Source: Heterotrichella gracilis
Taxonomy: Eukaryota; Sar; Xanthophyceae; Tribonematales; Xanthonemataceae
DNA: 64,000 bases
Reading direction: 5' to 3'
Assembly (NCBI GenBank): GCA_032358255.1
Contig: JAULBX010031370.1
Coordinates: 310,001 to 374,000, forward strand
The first letter of the stretch is position 1. Each line of letters starts with the position of its first letter. Both the position numbers and the translations under genes were made by a program. Below, one piece after another: positions 10,501 to 21,274 of the stretch. The notes below the pieces were generated by a model. The model had not been told where the DNA came from. It ran no database searches and saw only the letters and a list, made by a program, of their open reading frames with translations.

Positions 10501-13029
10501 TAAGGAAAGTACTGGCAGGAACACAGGAGGGAGTGGCAGCCTCGGAGGCTGGCTCTCTCTCTGTCTCTTCCTCACCCAATGTGAAGTGCATATTTATATT
10601 GCTGGCTACAGCCAATAACACCTAATCCGTACCTCTCCACTCTGGGAACCAGATGTGGTCCGAGAACACATAGGGCTGCTCGTGGTCAAAGCCCTCCAGC
10701 ACCCTCATCACATTGTCCATCACAAACACGGTGTCATCGTCCCCGTACATGATCCACTTGTAGTTGTCCAACCCCACTGTCTCGTTGGCCATGAAGGGGG
10801 TCATGGCGGCCCTGCAAGTAGCGATTCGCACAAAGTTTTAGGATTTAGGGTGTCGCATTATGATGGCCACATGGGAAATGGTCGGTGCAGGATGCGGCAT
10901 CAGTAAAGCAGCGCTTGCAAGCAGTGTTTGCAGGGTTCAAGCATGAACCCTAAACGACAAGCTGTAAGCAGTGCCTGCAAGCGACTGTGAATACTAGCAA
11001 GTGCTTCCAATCGCCAGACTAGCTTATTCTACAGTTGTACGGAAATTCCGACTTTGAGTATTGCGCAAACAGCAAAAACGTGCAACCTGAGTGCCCAATG
11101 ATATTTGGCTGTACTATAGCAGTTTAAACTCACCACCCAGTACTATACTTAAAGCATGTAAGATTTTACAGTTTAATCTGTACAGCAGCCAGATAAAGTA
11201 TAGTCATACGGTGTGCAATGTCCTTGAGCAATGACTTACCTTGCATCAACAGCCTTTTGCCACCTTGGGTCAATGTCATGCTCATCCGGCCAGTCACCGA
11301 AAATCTCCTGAGCTTTCTTCGACTCGTTCTGCACATGCGCAAATTCCACATTCAATCAACCCGTTTGATTACGAATGTGTAGCATGCAAGTACACTACTC
11401 AATCTTTCAACGGTTACTGTTGAAAGATGATCTACACTCATACTTTCTCTTGCCATTTACAGACGGACATAAATACGTGCTCATGAATATGCAGTTGTTT
11501 CACGCTTACATATGCAAGGTGCCAGTGGTGAAAATGTGAAACATTCATTATAGCACAAATAATTTTTGTGCACCGCTCACCATCCATGCCTCGTCCATGT
11601 GGATTGGCGCCTCCAGAGCCACAAAGGTCTTGATGCCCTTGCGCCAGGGGCGGCTGGCAGCCATCATACCCAAACTGCACAAAAATAACATTCAATTCAG
11701 TTTCAATTACCTTTCGTTTTGATTACATTTTGATTAACATTTTATTTATTTAATGCTTATTGCCTCCCAGGGAGCTTGCTTCTTTTGCAAGGTTTGTATG
11801 GCAGTTGCCCAAGGTGACATGGGGGCACAAAAATATAAAGCTGTTATGCTTTAAGCATCATGACTGCAACAATTGCAGCGCAGGTACTTTGTGCCCTTGG
11901 GCAGGTGTGTTGCTCTATGCAATACATGTCATGCCATGGCCTCCCACTGCCAAGCCATTACACATGCATACTCACCCTGCATGGGACGATGGGATGGCCA
12001 GCAGCATGTCGCTGCGCTGCAGCTTGTGAGGCCCAGTGGGACCTGAACCCCCTCTGTGCACCTCCCCCCTCCAAGAATCTGCTCCAGGCGGCTCTGAGCC
12101 GAACCCAGCCGCCTGCACCGCCGCAAAAATACTTAAAACGTTGAACTCACATATTTGAAATTGGTGCATTTGCAAACTGGTCGGTGCAAGGCATGCGATG
12201 GCGGGTGCTCATCTGGCTGTACTGCTAGAACGCAGATACTATAAAAGAATAAAAGGGGAAGAAAGGTTGCATCATGATAGGCCACGTGAAACATGCCCAG
12301 GCATCGAGATGTATGGGCACACGGCACAACCACTTTGCTTAGCCTTTTTTATAATAATCAGAACAACTGAGGAGCAAAATGACCTGCACTGCCGCTGGGT
12401 GCACCTCCGCCATCCCTTCCCCCCTCCCCTCGTGGTCCCTCTGGATCATATTCTCCACCCCCTTGGGCTGCTGACCTGGCGCAAAACGCCTGTCCTGGCT
12501 CCTCGCATCCGAGCTCTTCTCATACAGCTTGTGCACTGCGCTGCTGATGACTGCGTCCGGGCGGTAGCGTGCACTTGGATTGGATGTGCGCCTGTAGAGC
12601 GGAAACAAAAGGCTAAATCAATGTATCCGTCGCCCGGCAGCCTGTCGCTGAAGAGGCGCGTTTGAGGGTTTTGCAAAGCAAAAGGTATCCAATGGTCAAC
12701 TTCACTACATTGTGTGAAAACCCTTCCCAGCTACATGAGGTATGCTTGTGCAAAGGTCATGCGCACACCAGGCGCCATGGTGCCAATTCTTCCCACAACG
12801 CAGCCTAATCACTTGATTCTAAAACTTCAGGTGTTGTTTCTGCCCTGCAGTTCTATATCTCCCTTGCTTCTTCCCCACCATACCTGTCAGGTGATGTGAT
12901 CATCATGGCCATTGAGCTGAAGCCGATCACCATGAACACAATTGCAATCCACTGCATGGGGGTGGGGGCGGCCGCGCGACAGGCAGCCGCCACCCGCTGC
13001 ATGCGGGAGGGCTGTGCATGGCCCCGCAT
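7599..13029 (-). CDS. Fringe-like glycosyltransferase (GT31 / DUF604-type), type II membrane protein
   Basis: Coding-order exons: 13029-12894 (start ATG, then membrane anchor WIAIVFMVIGFSSMAMMI); 12591-12384; about 12117-11966 (ends DMLLAIPSSHAG); about 11695-11580 (ASRPWRKGIKTFVAL); 11328-11240; 10811-10633 (YKWIMYGDDDTVFVMDN); 10418-10303; 10017-9903; about 9681-9585 (GAGAIISRGAMRLAS); about 9368-9311; 8657-8536; about 8227-8013; 7713-7599 (stop TGA). GDDDT is the metal/UDP-sugar DxD motif of GT31, and GAGAIIS matches the fringe 'GGaG.a.S' block downstream of it. Splice phases join at 11240/10811 and 8013/7713. The link between the 12117 and 11695 exons does not keep frame, so a small exon or border is missing. 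Expected in Golgi; acceptor unknown. Land-plant DUF604 proteins are the closest match I recognise. Confidence 0.78.
8739..9019. repeat. Three copies of a 24-27 nt intronic repeat
   Basis: Copies of ACCCATGAAGGCACTRRCTG(GCAT) are at 8739-8765, 8785-8811 and 8997-9019, in the intron between the 9311 and 8657 exons of the fringe-like gene. Confidence 0.85.
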
Positions 13030-15040
13030 GCTGCACTTGGGTTAGGGGAGGCTGTTGTTTTCTGTGCTGCGTTGATTACAACTTAGCTACCCAGGTAATC
13101 CAGGCAATGGTCACCTAATCCGAGCAATGGGTGAGCTGCGGGGTTTGTGGTCGCTGGTTCCTGCTCGACTATGGGATGCGTGCACAGGCTGTGTTTGAGA
13201 GGCCGACTGTAGGTAGGTGTGATTTTGTCCCACAGCCGCTGCCAACCAGGCTTGGGAGGGTGCCGAGCGCTGCCCAAAACAAACCTGGAGCAGCAAAATT
13301 GAACCCTAGAGCAGCTGGTGTACAAACCCTGACGCCTCCAGTCCCCCGCCTTGTTTCAGGATTGGCTGCTCCACCCGCTGACTTGGTGTGACAATCTGCA
13401 CTGGCCGAACACTGTGTAGAGGTTAGGGTTTAGGGTTTAGGGTCCCAGCCTCTGGTGTGCGAAGAGTACCGGCTTGTAGACCCTGGGATTGGTGCTCTTG
13501 GTCTGGTACCTTGTTGGAGAGCTGGTTGGTGGGGTGCTGGGCGCTGTGTGTTGTATTGAGGCTCTATCTGTTTTCGCGGGGCGCACGCTGACACCTGGCG
13601 GTCACGTGCCGCGCTCCTGCTGCTGTGGCTGCAGTGTATTGCTGCTACCCCTCTGCGTTTATGTCTTCAGTGGTTACCTGCTGCCCCAAGGCTTGCAAAC
13701 CACTCTGTGGTCACCTGCACACATGAGGGGGACAGGGGTGATAGGGGTGCCACACAGAGGCTGTGTTTAAGAGTAGGATATTGTGCTGACTTGTGGAGTC
13801 TAAGCAGACTCCTGAGCATTCATTGAATGCTGGGCAAGCAACTGTGCCTTGGTGGCCAACTTTGACCAAATTGGACCCAATTTATGGCAGTGCCTTGTGA
13901 ATGATCAGAGGCCTGACAGGAAGGGGGGGGTTGTATACAGTCTTACGGGGCATCACACACACGCACATGAGGGCAACTTGAAGGGGAAACTTTCTGTCTG
14001 CGTTGGACAACCGCTAAGCCTTGTAAAAAATGAAAATTTATTGACAGCACATGGACCCATGCCAGCAAGCCATACGGCCCCAGCTCGCTTTCGTTAGCAT
14101 GTTGCTGTGATCTGTGCATGCAAAACCACGTCCAGTTTCCATGCTGTACATGCTGGGCTGAGGCACACCTTGAGCAAGCCACCGAAGCTCGGAGTGTGGG
14201 GGAGTCCGACTAACACGGGGCGTCTGGACCCATGCTATCACAGGTCGGCGACACACTGTGGCACCTGCTCAATGCCATTAGGACCTAGAACGTACGCACC
14301 TCGCACTTCTCGCAACTCGCTTGAAGCGTGCAGCGCACAAGTTACTCTCTCCAAGTTTGGCTGCTGCTGCTTCCAGTCTCGTGATTCGCACGCCCACTGC
14401 GCTCCTTGTACGGCTCTCAAACGCTGCCCGAAGCCGTCACTCTCATGCAAAGCGCCTTGCTTTCCGTTGCTTGCATGCGGCGCTTGCTGAGTTAGAACAA
14501 TAACATTCCTGAAGGCTTGCAAGCGCACCATGCAGGATGTATTTGCATCGCAGCACCAAGGCTGTGCGCCGCTCAGTTTCGGGCAGCTACCGCCAGACCC
14601 GCCAGGCTGGCACCCTGCACCGTCCAACCCGAGTGGGCGGACGGGCGGCTGTCGCACGTGCGCCACTGACAGTCCACGTGCGATCGAGCAGCACCCACAT
14701 CGCAGCTGACAGTTGGCAAGAGGTGAAGATGCCGGAGGGGTTACAACTGGGCAATCTGATCGATCACATGGGCGATGAGCACATGGGATCCACATGCACC
14801 CATCCGCATGGGGGTGCTCACCAACCAGGGGTTCTACATGCATGCTTGCAACATGGGCGTCTAACCTCAAACCTGGGTGTGTCTATGGGGACCACCTGCA
14901 CAGTCAATCGCCTTCTGAATTCCCCCAAATCCCGCAACGCCCTCACCCCCTGATCCACCCTCTAGCAGCCACCCTATCACCACTCTCTCTCCCCCCCTCC
15001 TTGTCATAAATGAGGCTTCCACCTCCCAACACCGCTCTCC
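13030..15040. other. Intergenic region, no gene recognised
   Basis: It lies between the start of the fringe-like gene and the stop of the UBX gene (both minus). It holds the fringe-gene promoter and a telomere-like tract at 13421-13443. A 210-codon minus frame (14238-14870) and a 138-codon plus frame (14537-14953) overlap; neither shows a family motif or splice support, so neither is called. Confidence 0.5.
13421..13443. repeat. Telomere-like TTTAGGG tract
   Basis: About three TTAGGGT-phase heptamers stand in a row in the intergenic region about 400 bp upstream of the fringe-like start codon. Confidence 0.8.
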
Positions 15041-18000
15041 CTACTGATCCTTACTCGCCTCCTCCCCATCATCCCGAGGCTTGCCCCCAAACTGCACCGA
15101 GTTGCCGTTCCAATACTGGTTGCGATCCGCGCCATCGCCATCCCCTGGCCCCTCCCCCTCCTCAGCGAGTGTGTCGTGTAGCATGTGCACATTGCCATCT
15201 GCCCCACCCCCCCGCTTGCGCAACCTGCTGCTGCTGGGCTCTGCTGAGGATGTACCCTCGCCTCCTGGCATGAGAAAACATCATTTAGGTAAGTACACTG
15301 ATTCCAGCACCAGGTTTGTACATGGAACTGCAGCCCTGCCTGTGCTGAACCCATTGCATGGAATGCATTGCAAGCATGCAAGTTTGCAGAAAGAATCAAT
15401 TTGGTTTGTGAATCAAACCTTGCACCTCAACGCTGACTACCCACATGGCAATAGTAATCTAATCTAGTTGACGCACCCCAACGCTGATCACCCACATGGC
15501 CATATACATACATTCCCACCAAACGGTAATCCAAGCGACGACCATATCACGTCTTCCTGTCACACTGCACCATGCTTCACGTCATACCTTCCAGCTGGTG
15601 TGCCTCCCCACGTTCCTCCTCGTCACTGACCCCACCTTCACCGCCCCCTGCTGCCCCACCACCACTCCACAGCCATGTCCAGGGGGCAGAGAGCATGCCC
15701 AACCACGTCCGCGCCTGGGAGTCGCCACCTGGAGCACAACAACAACACCATTTCAGCACATGTGGGCAGTAGTCATGACCACCGCTATTTCAGTCACATT
15801 ACCCCAACACCTACGCAGTTTCTTTTGCAACGGGGGCCCCTGCCGAGCACGTCAATTGCTGCAGCTTTGTTCATACAACTGAAGGTAATATACTTCCCAG
15901 GTGGCATGCCTCCACCATAGCCACTCGCCATGCACTCCTATTTTCCACAAGCAGCTGGCAGGTGCAAATACCCCCCTCCTCATACCAGCCGCTCCCCCCG
16001 CCTCCCATCTGGCACAGGCCCCAATGGCTGCAGCAGCAGGTGCAAGGGGGAAAGTAGCTTCAGCTAACCCAGGGTGTGGCCCATGTATCCCTTGCCAAAA
16101 AAAGCCAAAATTTTGACACAAGTACACCAATCCAGCACCCCACTCCCGCCATGCCCTCCCCACTTGCCCCCTCCCCTCCACACACCCCACCACTCCCCTC
16201 CCCATACCTGGCACAGGCCCCAGGGGTTGCAGCAGCAGGTGTGAGCGAGGGGGCAGCCCCAGCTCAGCCAGTGTGGCGCCCATGTCGGCCTCACCCAGAA
16301 CCCTCTTAGGGTACGGCACCACCAGGCAGTAGGGCACCCCGCTGTCTGTGCGGTGGGTGTCGATGTGGTGCCGCACCTCGGACAGGCTGGCGCCGGTGGA
16401 GAACTCGGCCCTGCAGGTTTAAGTAAGGGTTAGGGTTTGGCTGGTGATGCTATGCCGTACTTTGGGCAGGCAGGCGCGAGCGACCAACAGGGTTTGGGTT
16501 AGCGTAATATTTAGAGGAAACATAAGGCTTCTAAGCCTCCCGAAAGGGTGCGAATGCGATGCCGCGCTTTTCGCCCTACAGATCAGATTCAAGGTGGACG
16601 GTTAAATGTTAGATCATTCACCGCCAGCAATGCTAGGTAAGAGCATGACATGTGCTCTCAGGTCACAGGATAGGGTTGAAGTTAGGGTCAGCCCAACATC
16701 CCTCCACTCACCGCATGTGTTCCCCATTGGTCAGCCTGAACTGCATCAGGATGTGGCCAGGGGGCACAGCACCACCCGCCACCTCGCCGCCCCCTCTGCT
16801 GCCCGCCCCCTCAGGCCGCACTGACATTGGCTCAAACGCCTCGTCCTCCCCATCATACTCCCCTGCCTGTGCACTGGCTGAGGAGCGAGATGCCTCATCC
16901 TGATTGGCCGACGCAGATGCTGCCTTATCCTGAGTGGCTGATGTGGACGCTGGACTATCCCGCTTTGCTGACGTGGAAGCTGCTGAATCCTGGTTGGCTG
17001 AATCAAATTCTGCCTTTTTCTGATTGGGCAAAGTAGCGGGGGCCCCATCCCCAACCCCGCCAGGTGGCAGCGCGTCAGCCACTAGCACCCCAGCAGCCTG
17101 GCTCAGGGACTGAATACCCTTCCCTAGGGTTGCAGCCTGCAGCACCAGGGCGGCCGAGGGCGCCAGCTGGAGCTCCCCTAGGGTTTTGGTCAGGTCCTGG
17201 AGGGTGAAAACCCTCCTAGGGTACGTCTGGGCCAGGGTGTAGGGTTTCTTGCCATCTGTGCGTTGGATGTCCAGGTAGCGCACCACGATGCTGAGGGGGG
17301 TGGCCACCGGGAATTCAGCCCTGTTTGCAAGCGAACAAGCCAAATGGTCAGATATTGCAGGGTTTCAAAGGTACACACAGCGTGCAACATGCAGCACTTT
17401 ACCATCATTTAGATGCTGGGGTTGAAATACCCACATGAAATTGCGGCGCTGCGTAGGGGAGGTCTTGGAGGGCATGCACCATAATCAGGCACCATAATCC
17501 CTACATCAGCGTCCAAACCCTAAACCCTAAGATAGGGTCAGAAACCCCACCTGACGTATTCCCCATTGGTGAGCTTGACTTGCAGGTGCGCGTGGGTAGG
17601 GGGTGGAGGGGGCGGCGGAGGGGGCTGAGGTCTTTGTGCCTGCATTACAACAAGCATACCATAACGTCACCCCGCATGCCCCAACCCTAAACCTGAAACC
17701 CTTGACCTTGCATAATTCCAATGCCCGCCCTCACCAATGTCCCTCTTGCCCTTCATACAAAGTCCACTCCCTTGAGCCCCACCACCCCATCATACACACA
17801 CATGGGTACCCGCAACCTGGATGCCAATGGGTACCCTCAAACGGCATGCACCAACACCCCTTCTCCCCACACCCTACATACACCCATATCTACACTCGCA
17901 ACTTCCAACTGCACCCCGCCCTCCTCACACCCCGCACCGCGCCCACCTGTTTCTTCCCTGTGCCAGCGCCAGGCATTGGAGTGAGTGCCAGGTGGCAGCC

Positions 18001-20828
18001 ACCCACCAGCCCCAGCTCCCCCAGTGTCCGGCCCATGTGGTGGGCGCCGTAGGTGCGTGGGGCGGTGGAGGTGGTGGTGTTGGTGAGGCGGAAGGGGGTG
18101 GTGCCATCGGTGCGCGCAGCGTGGAGGTAGGAGACAAGCTGTTGGAGGGTGGTGGAGGGGGGGAACTCCGCCCTACGAGGGGGGGACGAGATGAATGAAG
18201 AGGGGTGGGTGGAGGGGGAGGGGGGAGATGGGGAGGTGAAGCACAGGCAAGGCTGCTGTATGGCTAGGGTACAGGTAAGGGTAATGCAGCCAAGTACAGG
18301 CAAAGGCTGGCGTATAGAGACATACAGGGAGGGGATCAGTGGGTTTGAGTATCTGGTTGCGTGGTTTCAAGCCAAGTGGCGGGTGGCTGCCCCCTCAGCT
18401 ATCCAGGAACCCATGTAAGAGACTCTCACCAATGCAAGTATGAGTAAGCTACACTGTGCAGGCTGGCGCTGAGCGGTGGCTGACAATAGCGTGAAAAATT
18501 CGACAAAGTTCATCGGACCCCTGATTTATATGGAGTATTAGAATTGAATACTTAGTTTCCACTCGCCTCAACGAGGTGCCATCCATGAGCGCAAACTGCA
18601 GGCTGATGGGCTGGTCTGCGCTAGGTGAAGCCTCCTCCTGCAGCACCCACATCCAAGTTGTAACGTGCATGGGAGCGTGCATGCGTGACACAATGGGTTC
18701 ATGTATGTATACACCCATGCAAGATACCGATGTTTTCACACCGTTTCACACCTTTTTACACATGTGTGTGGATACGATTCATCGTGATGCATCGAATGCG
18801 CGCCAACCATTTGGCACAGCACAAGAATGCGGTATCAATGGTATGCATGCACACCCACCCACCCACCTGCTGCTGTGGTGGCCCTGCCTCCCCTGCCTCT
18901 GGCTGCGCCTGTGGTTGTGGCTGTGGCTGTGGCTGTGGCTGTGGCTGTGGCTGTGGCTGTGGCTGTGGCTGTGGCTGTGGCTGTGGCTGCGCTTGGGGCA
19001 GTGCCTGCGCCAGTGCCTCTGCTACCGCTTCCAACAATGCAGGCTCCCCCGCCACCCCCAACCCTGCTCCCAACCCCTCCTCCCCTGCTCCCGCCACCGC
19101 CCCCGCTGCATCCGACCCGTCCTCTACCTCAGGCTCCTCCAGCATCTGAACCAGCAGCCCAGCAGAGGGTGCCAGCCCAAGGGCCCCGAGGGTGGCGTCC
19201 AGGTCACTGGCGCCAAATGTGCAGGTGGGGAAGGGCAGCGTCAGGGCGAATGAGGTGCTGCCAGCTGTCAGGTGCTGCTGCACGTGCTGGCGCACCTCGT
19301 GGAGGGTGGTGGTGGTGAGGAAGTCGGCCCTACAGGGGTTGATGCAGGGGTTTTACAGATGGATATTTTGATTGAATTTAAATCACATATAATTTCACAT
19401 GAAATATAATTCCACAATAAAAAAACCAGGGGCCTGAGGAATGCTGCGATACCTCAACGAATAGGATGTACATTTGCATGGTACGGCATCAAGAGGTGAT
19501 GCAAAGTGCAGGAGATCTGGAAACCTATACTCTATACATAGTAAAATGATTGGTATATATGCTTTCAAGTATCTACCTTGCTTTCTCCCCGTTGGGCAAT
19601 CTGAAGCTCAGCTGCACCACAGCATCCTCCGCCACAGGTGCCCCATCAGCCTCCAACCCACCACCCACAACCGCATCGCCCACCACACCCGCCACCTCAT
19701 CTATAGCTGGAATTGAAGGTCCCCGTGATTCTGACCCATCCCCGTCGATTTCCAAACCCTCCCCGGGTGTGGTTTCATCCCCGCCACCCTCCTTGGCCTG
19801 TGCCAGTCCCATCTGCGCTCCGCCGGGTGGGGGCTGGTGGGGTGTGCTTGCGGTGGGGTGGGGGGCGGGTGGTGTGGGGACTGTGGGGTGTGGGGTGGGT
19901 GGGGGGTGCTGTGCGTGTGGTGCTGGTGCCTGTGCTGCTTGCGGGTGCATGGCTGCTGTCTGCATCAGGCCGGCAAAAACCTGTGCTGCCACCGCCTGTA
20001 GCAGGAGGCGTGTGCACAGGTTTTCAGCTATGGTCCATGGAGTGTTATTGGTTCCATCGGTGGTGTGTGTGGTGAAGCAGGCAGGGTGGTGCATGTGGAA
20101 GGTGGTGGGGGGTGCTGTACACTTGTTTGCTGTGCACAGACACGGTCGTCACCTGTTTCTGCTGGTGGTATGCCAGCAAACCCTTGTTGAGGATCGCAAA
20201 CAGCTCTGGTGCGGGGCAGGTGCCCTTGTGGGACGCCAGCACCGAGCCTTGCATGCCCACCAGCACAACCTGTGTGGAAAAAGCCCACAACACTTAGCAA
20301 TGTGCGTGTTCGCGCTAACAACAAAGAGGTCAGGCAAGGGAAGAGTCACAGTGAACTAGTAGGGCAGAGACGTGTCACGCTGCCCCCTCACAAGGGGCGA
20401 TAGGGTTGGGGCATACAACACCAAAAAATAAACATTTCTCGTGCAACCTGTATACTACATGCAGACGGTTCAACTGTCGGTGTCGAGACTGTACCGTTGG
20501 CAAGACATCTGTTGCAAACACGCTGCTCCTGAATGCCCTTGCGTCTGCAAAATAGTGCCACTCCAAGTCGTCCTCTAGCAGCAGAACGATCGTGTCCTTC
20601 AGCAAGGCCTGGAACTGGGTGGTTTGCAACATTCCAGTGACATCGTAGGTGGCGTCGTTGTCTCCTGTACCGGGCAAAAGGCGCTCGTCAGGTCTCGTCG
20701 GCATTCAACAGGGAGTGCGTTATGCATGCGAAAATGCATGCCACACCTTTCAGGACCACTAGCAAGGGCTTCAGCTGCGTTGCGCTGGCCTGGACGGCGT
20801 CTGCCACACTCCCATTGAAAAACGTCAT
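15041..20828 (-). CDS. UBXN4/PUX11-like CDC48/p97 adaptor with four tandem UBX domains
   Basis: UBX proteins recruit the AAA ATPase CDC48/p97; UBXN4-type members act at the ER. Exons: 20828-20747 (MTFFNGSVADAVQASA, UBXN4-type thioredoxin-like start); 20664-20495; 20271-20154 (LVGMQGSVLASHKG, end of that fold); 19995-19577; 19329-18867; 18637-18567; 18173-17947; 17641-17552; 17320-16712; 16410-16208; probable small exon(s) near 16000-15880; about 15732-15586 (WLGMLSAPWTWLW); 15266-15041 (NQYWNGNSVQFGG, stop TAG). UBX1 spans 19600/19329, UBX2 18600/18173, UBX3 17590/17320, UBX4 16740/16410. Each is split by a phase-2 intron right after the Arg of 'R-A-(E/D)-F'. FPR-loop equivalents are FPTC (UBX1, Arg lost), APRT (UBX2), YPRR (UBX3) and YPKR (UBX4), so p97 binding is most credible for UBX3 and UBX4. 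Single UBX is the family norm. Confidence 0.85.
16010..16250 (-). repeat. Echo of UBX4 exon 3' end in the following intron
   Basis: Plus-strand 16010-16045 repeats 16206-16245 (shared CTGGCACAGGCCCC then TGCAGCAGCAGGTG). It is a decayed copy of the 3' end of the UBX4 exon, about 200 bp away inside the next intron. Confidence 0.75.
16875..17012 (-). repeat. In-frame 30-bp repeat encoding four decapeptides
   Basis: Inside the UBX3 exon, four diverged ten-residue units follow each other: NQDSAASTSA, KRDSPASTSA, TQDKAASASA, NQDEASRSSA. They form a low-complexity linker between UBX3 and UBX4. Confidence 0.8.
18907..18990 (-). repeat. Hexanucleotide (GGCTGT)n tract encoding a Pro-Gln repeat
   Basis: About thirteen near-perfect GGCTGT units (plus strand) lie inside the exon after UBX1 and are read on the minus strand as alternating Gln-Pro. 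The unit is six bases, so length change would not shift frame. Confidence 0.9.
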
Positions 20829-21274
20829 ACTTCTTTCAGTGCATGGGAGCTTGTGTTGTGAATCACAGGGCGATCAGCTGTTGATTAGACTGGATCACCC
20901 GCCCAGATCAAAGTATGAGTCTATGCTCCCTGCTGCCTGTGGGTGTTCCTCCGGGGGTGCCTGCGTGAGCTTGCTATCATGTGATACGCCTGTGGGTGAA
21001 AACAAAACCCTTTTTGTGAGTCTCGTCGACCAATTCTTTGGCGCCACCGTACCCGTTTGCTGTGTTACCCACCACTCCCGGTTAACTGCTATATCGCATA
21101 CAGCAGCTGGGCTAAGTGAAAGGGTGCAACAAAAATATAGACTTGGCTGGAACCTCGTCCAGTGCAAGCTCACTCAGGCTTAAGTCTGGTTTCGTTTGGG
21201 CAATCGATTGCCATCGTGCCATTGCCTGGGTTGGGTAGTGTGCATCAGGGGGCGCAAGGCGGGCTGGTGTTGCA
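20829..21274. promoter_or_regulatory. Divergent promoter region (UBX gene / enoyl-CoA reductase)
   Basis: The start codon of the UBX gene (20828, minus) and of the enoyl-CoA reductase (21275, plus) face away from each other with 446 bp between. Both 5' UTRs and both promoters must sit here or in shared DNA. I see no clear TATA box. Confidence 0.6.

Noticed and set aside
14238-14870. A 210-codon minus-strand open frame between the fringe-like and UBX genes
   Set aside because: Cys/His/Pro-rich composition, no family resemblance, no splice context; overlapping plus frames look equally good.
19550-20359. A 269-codon plus-strand open frame
   Set aside because: Antisense to the UBX gene exons at 20271-20154 and 19995-19577, which have motif and phase support.
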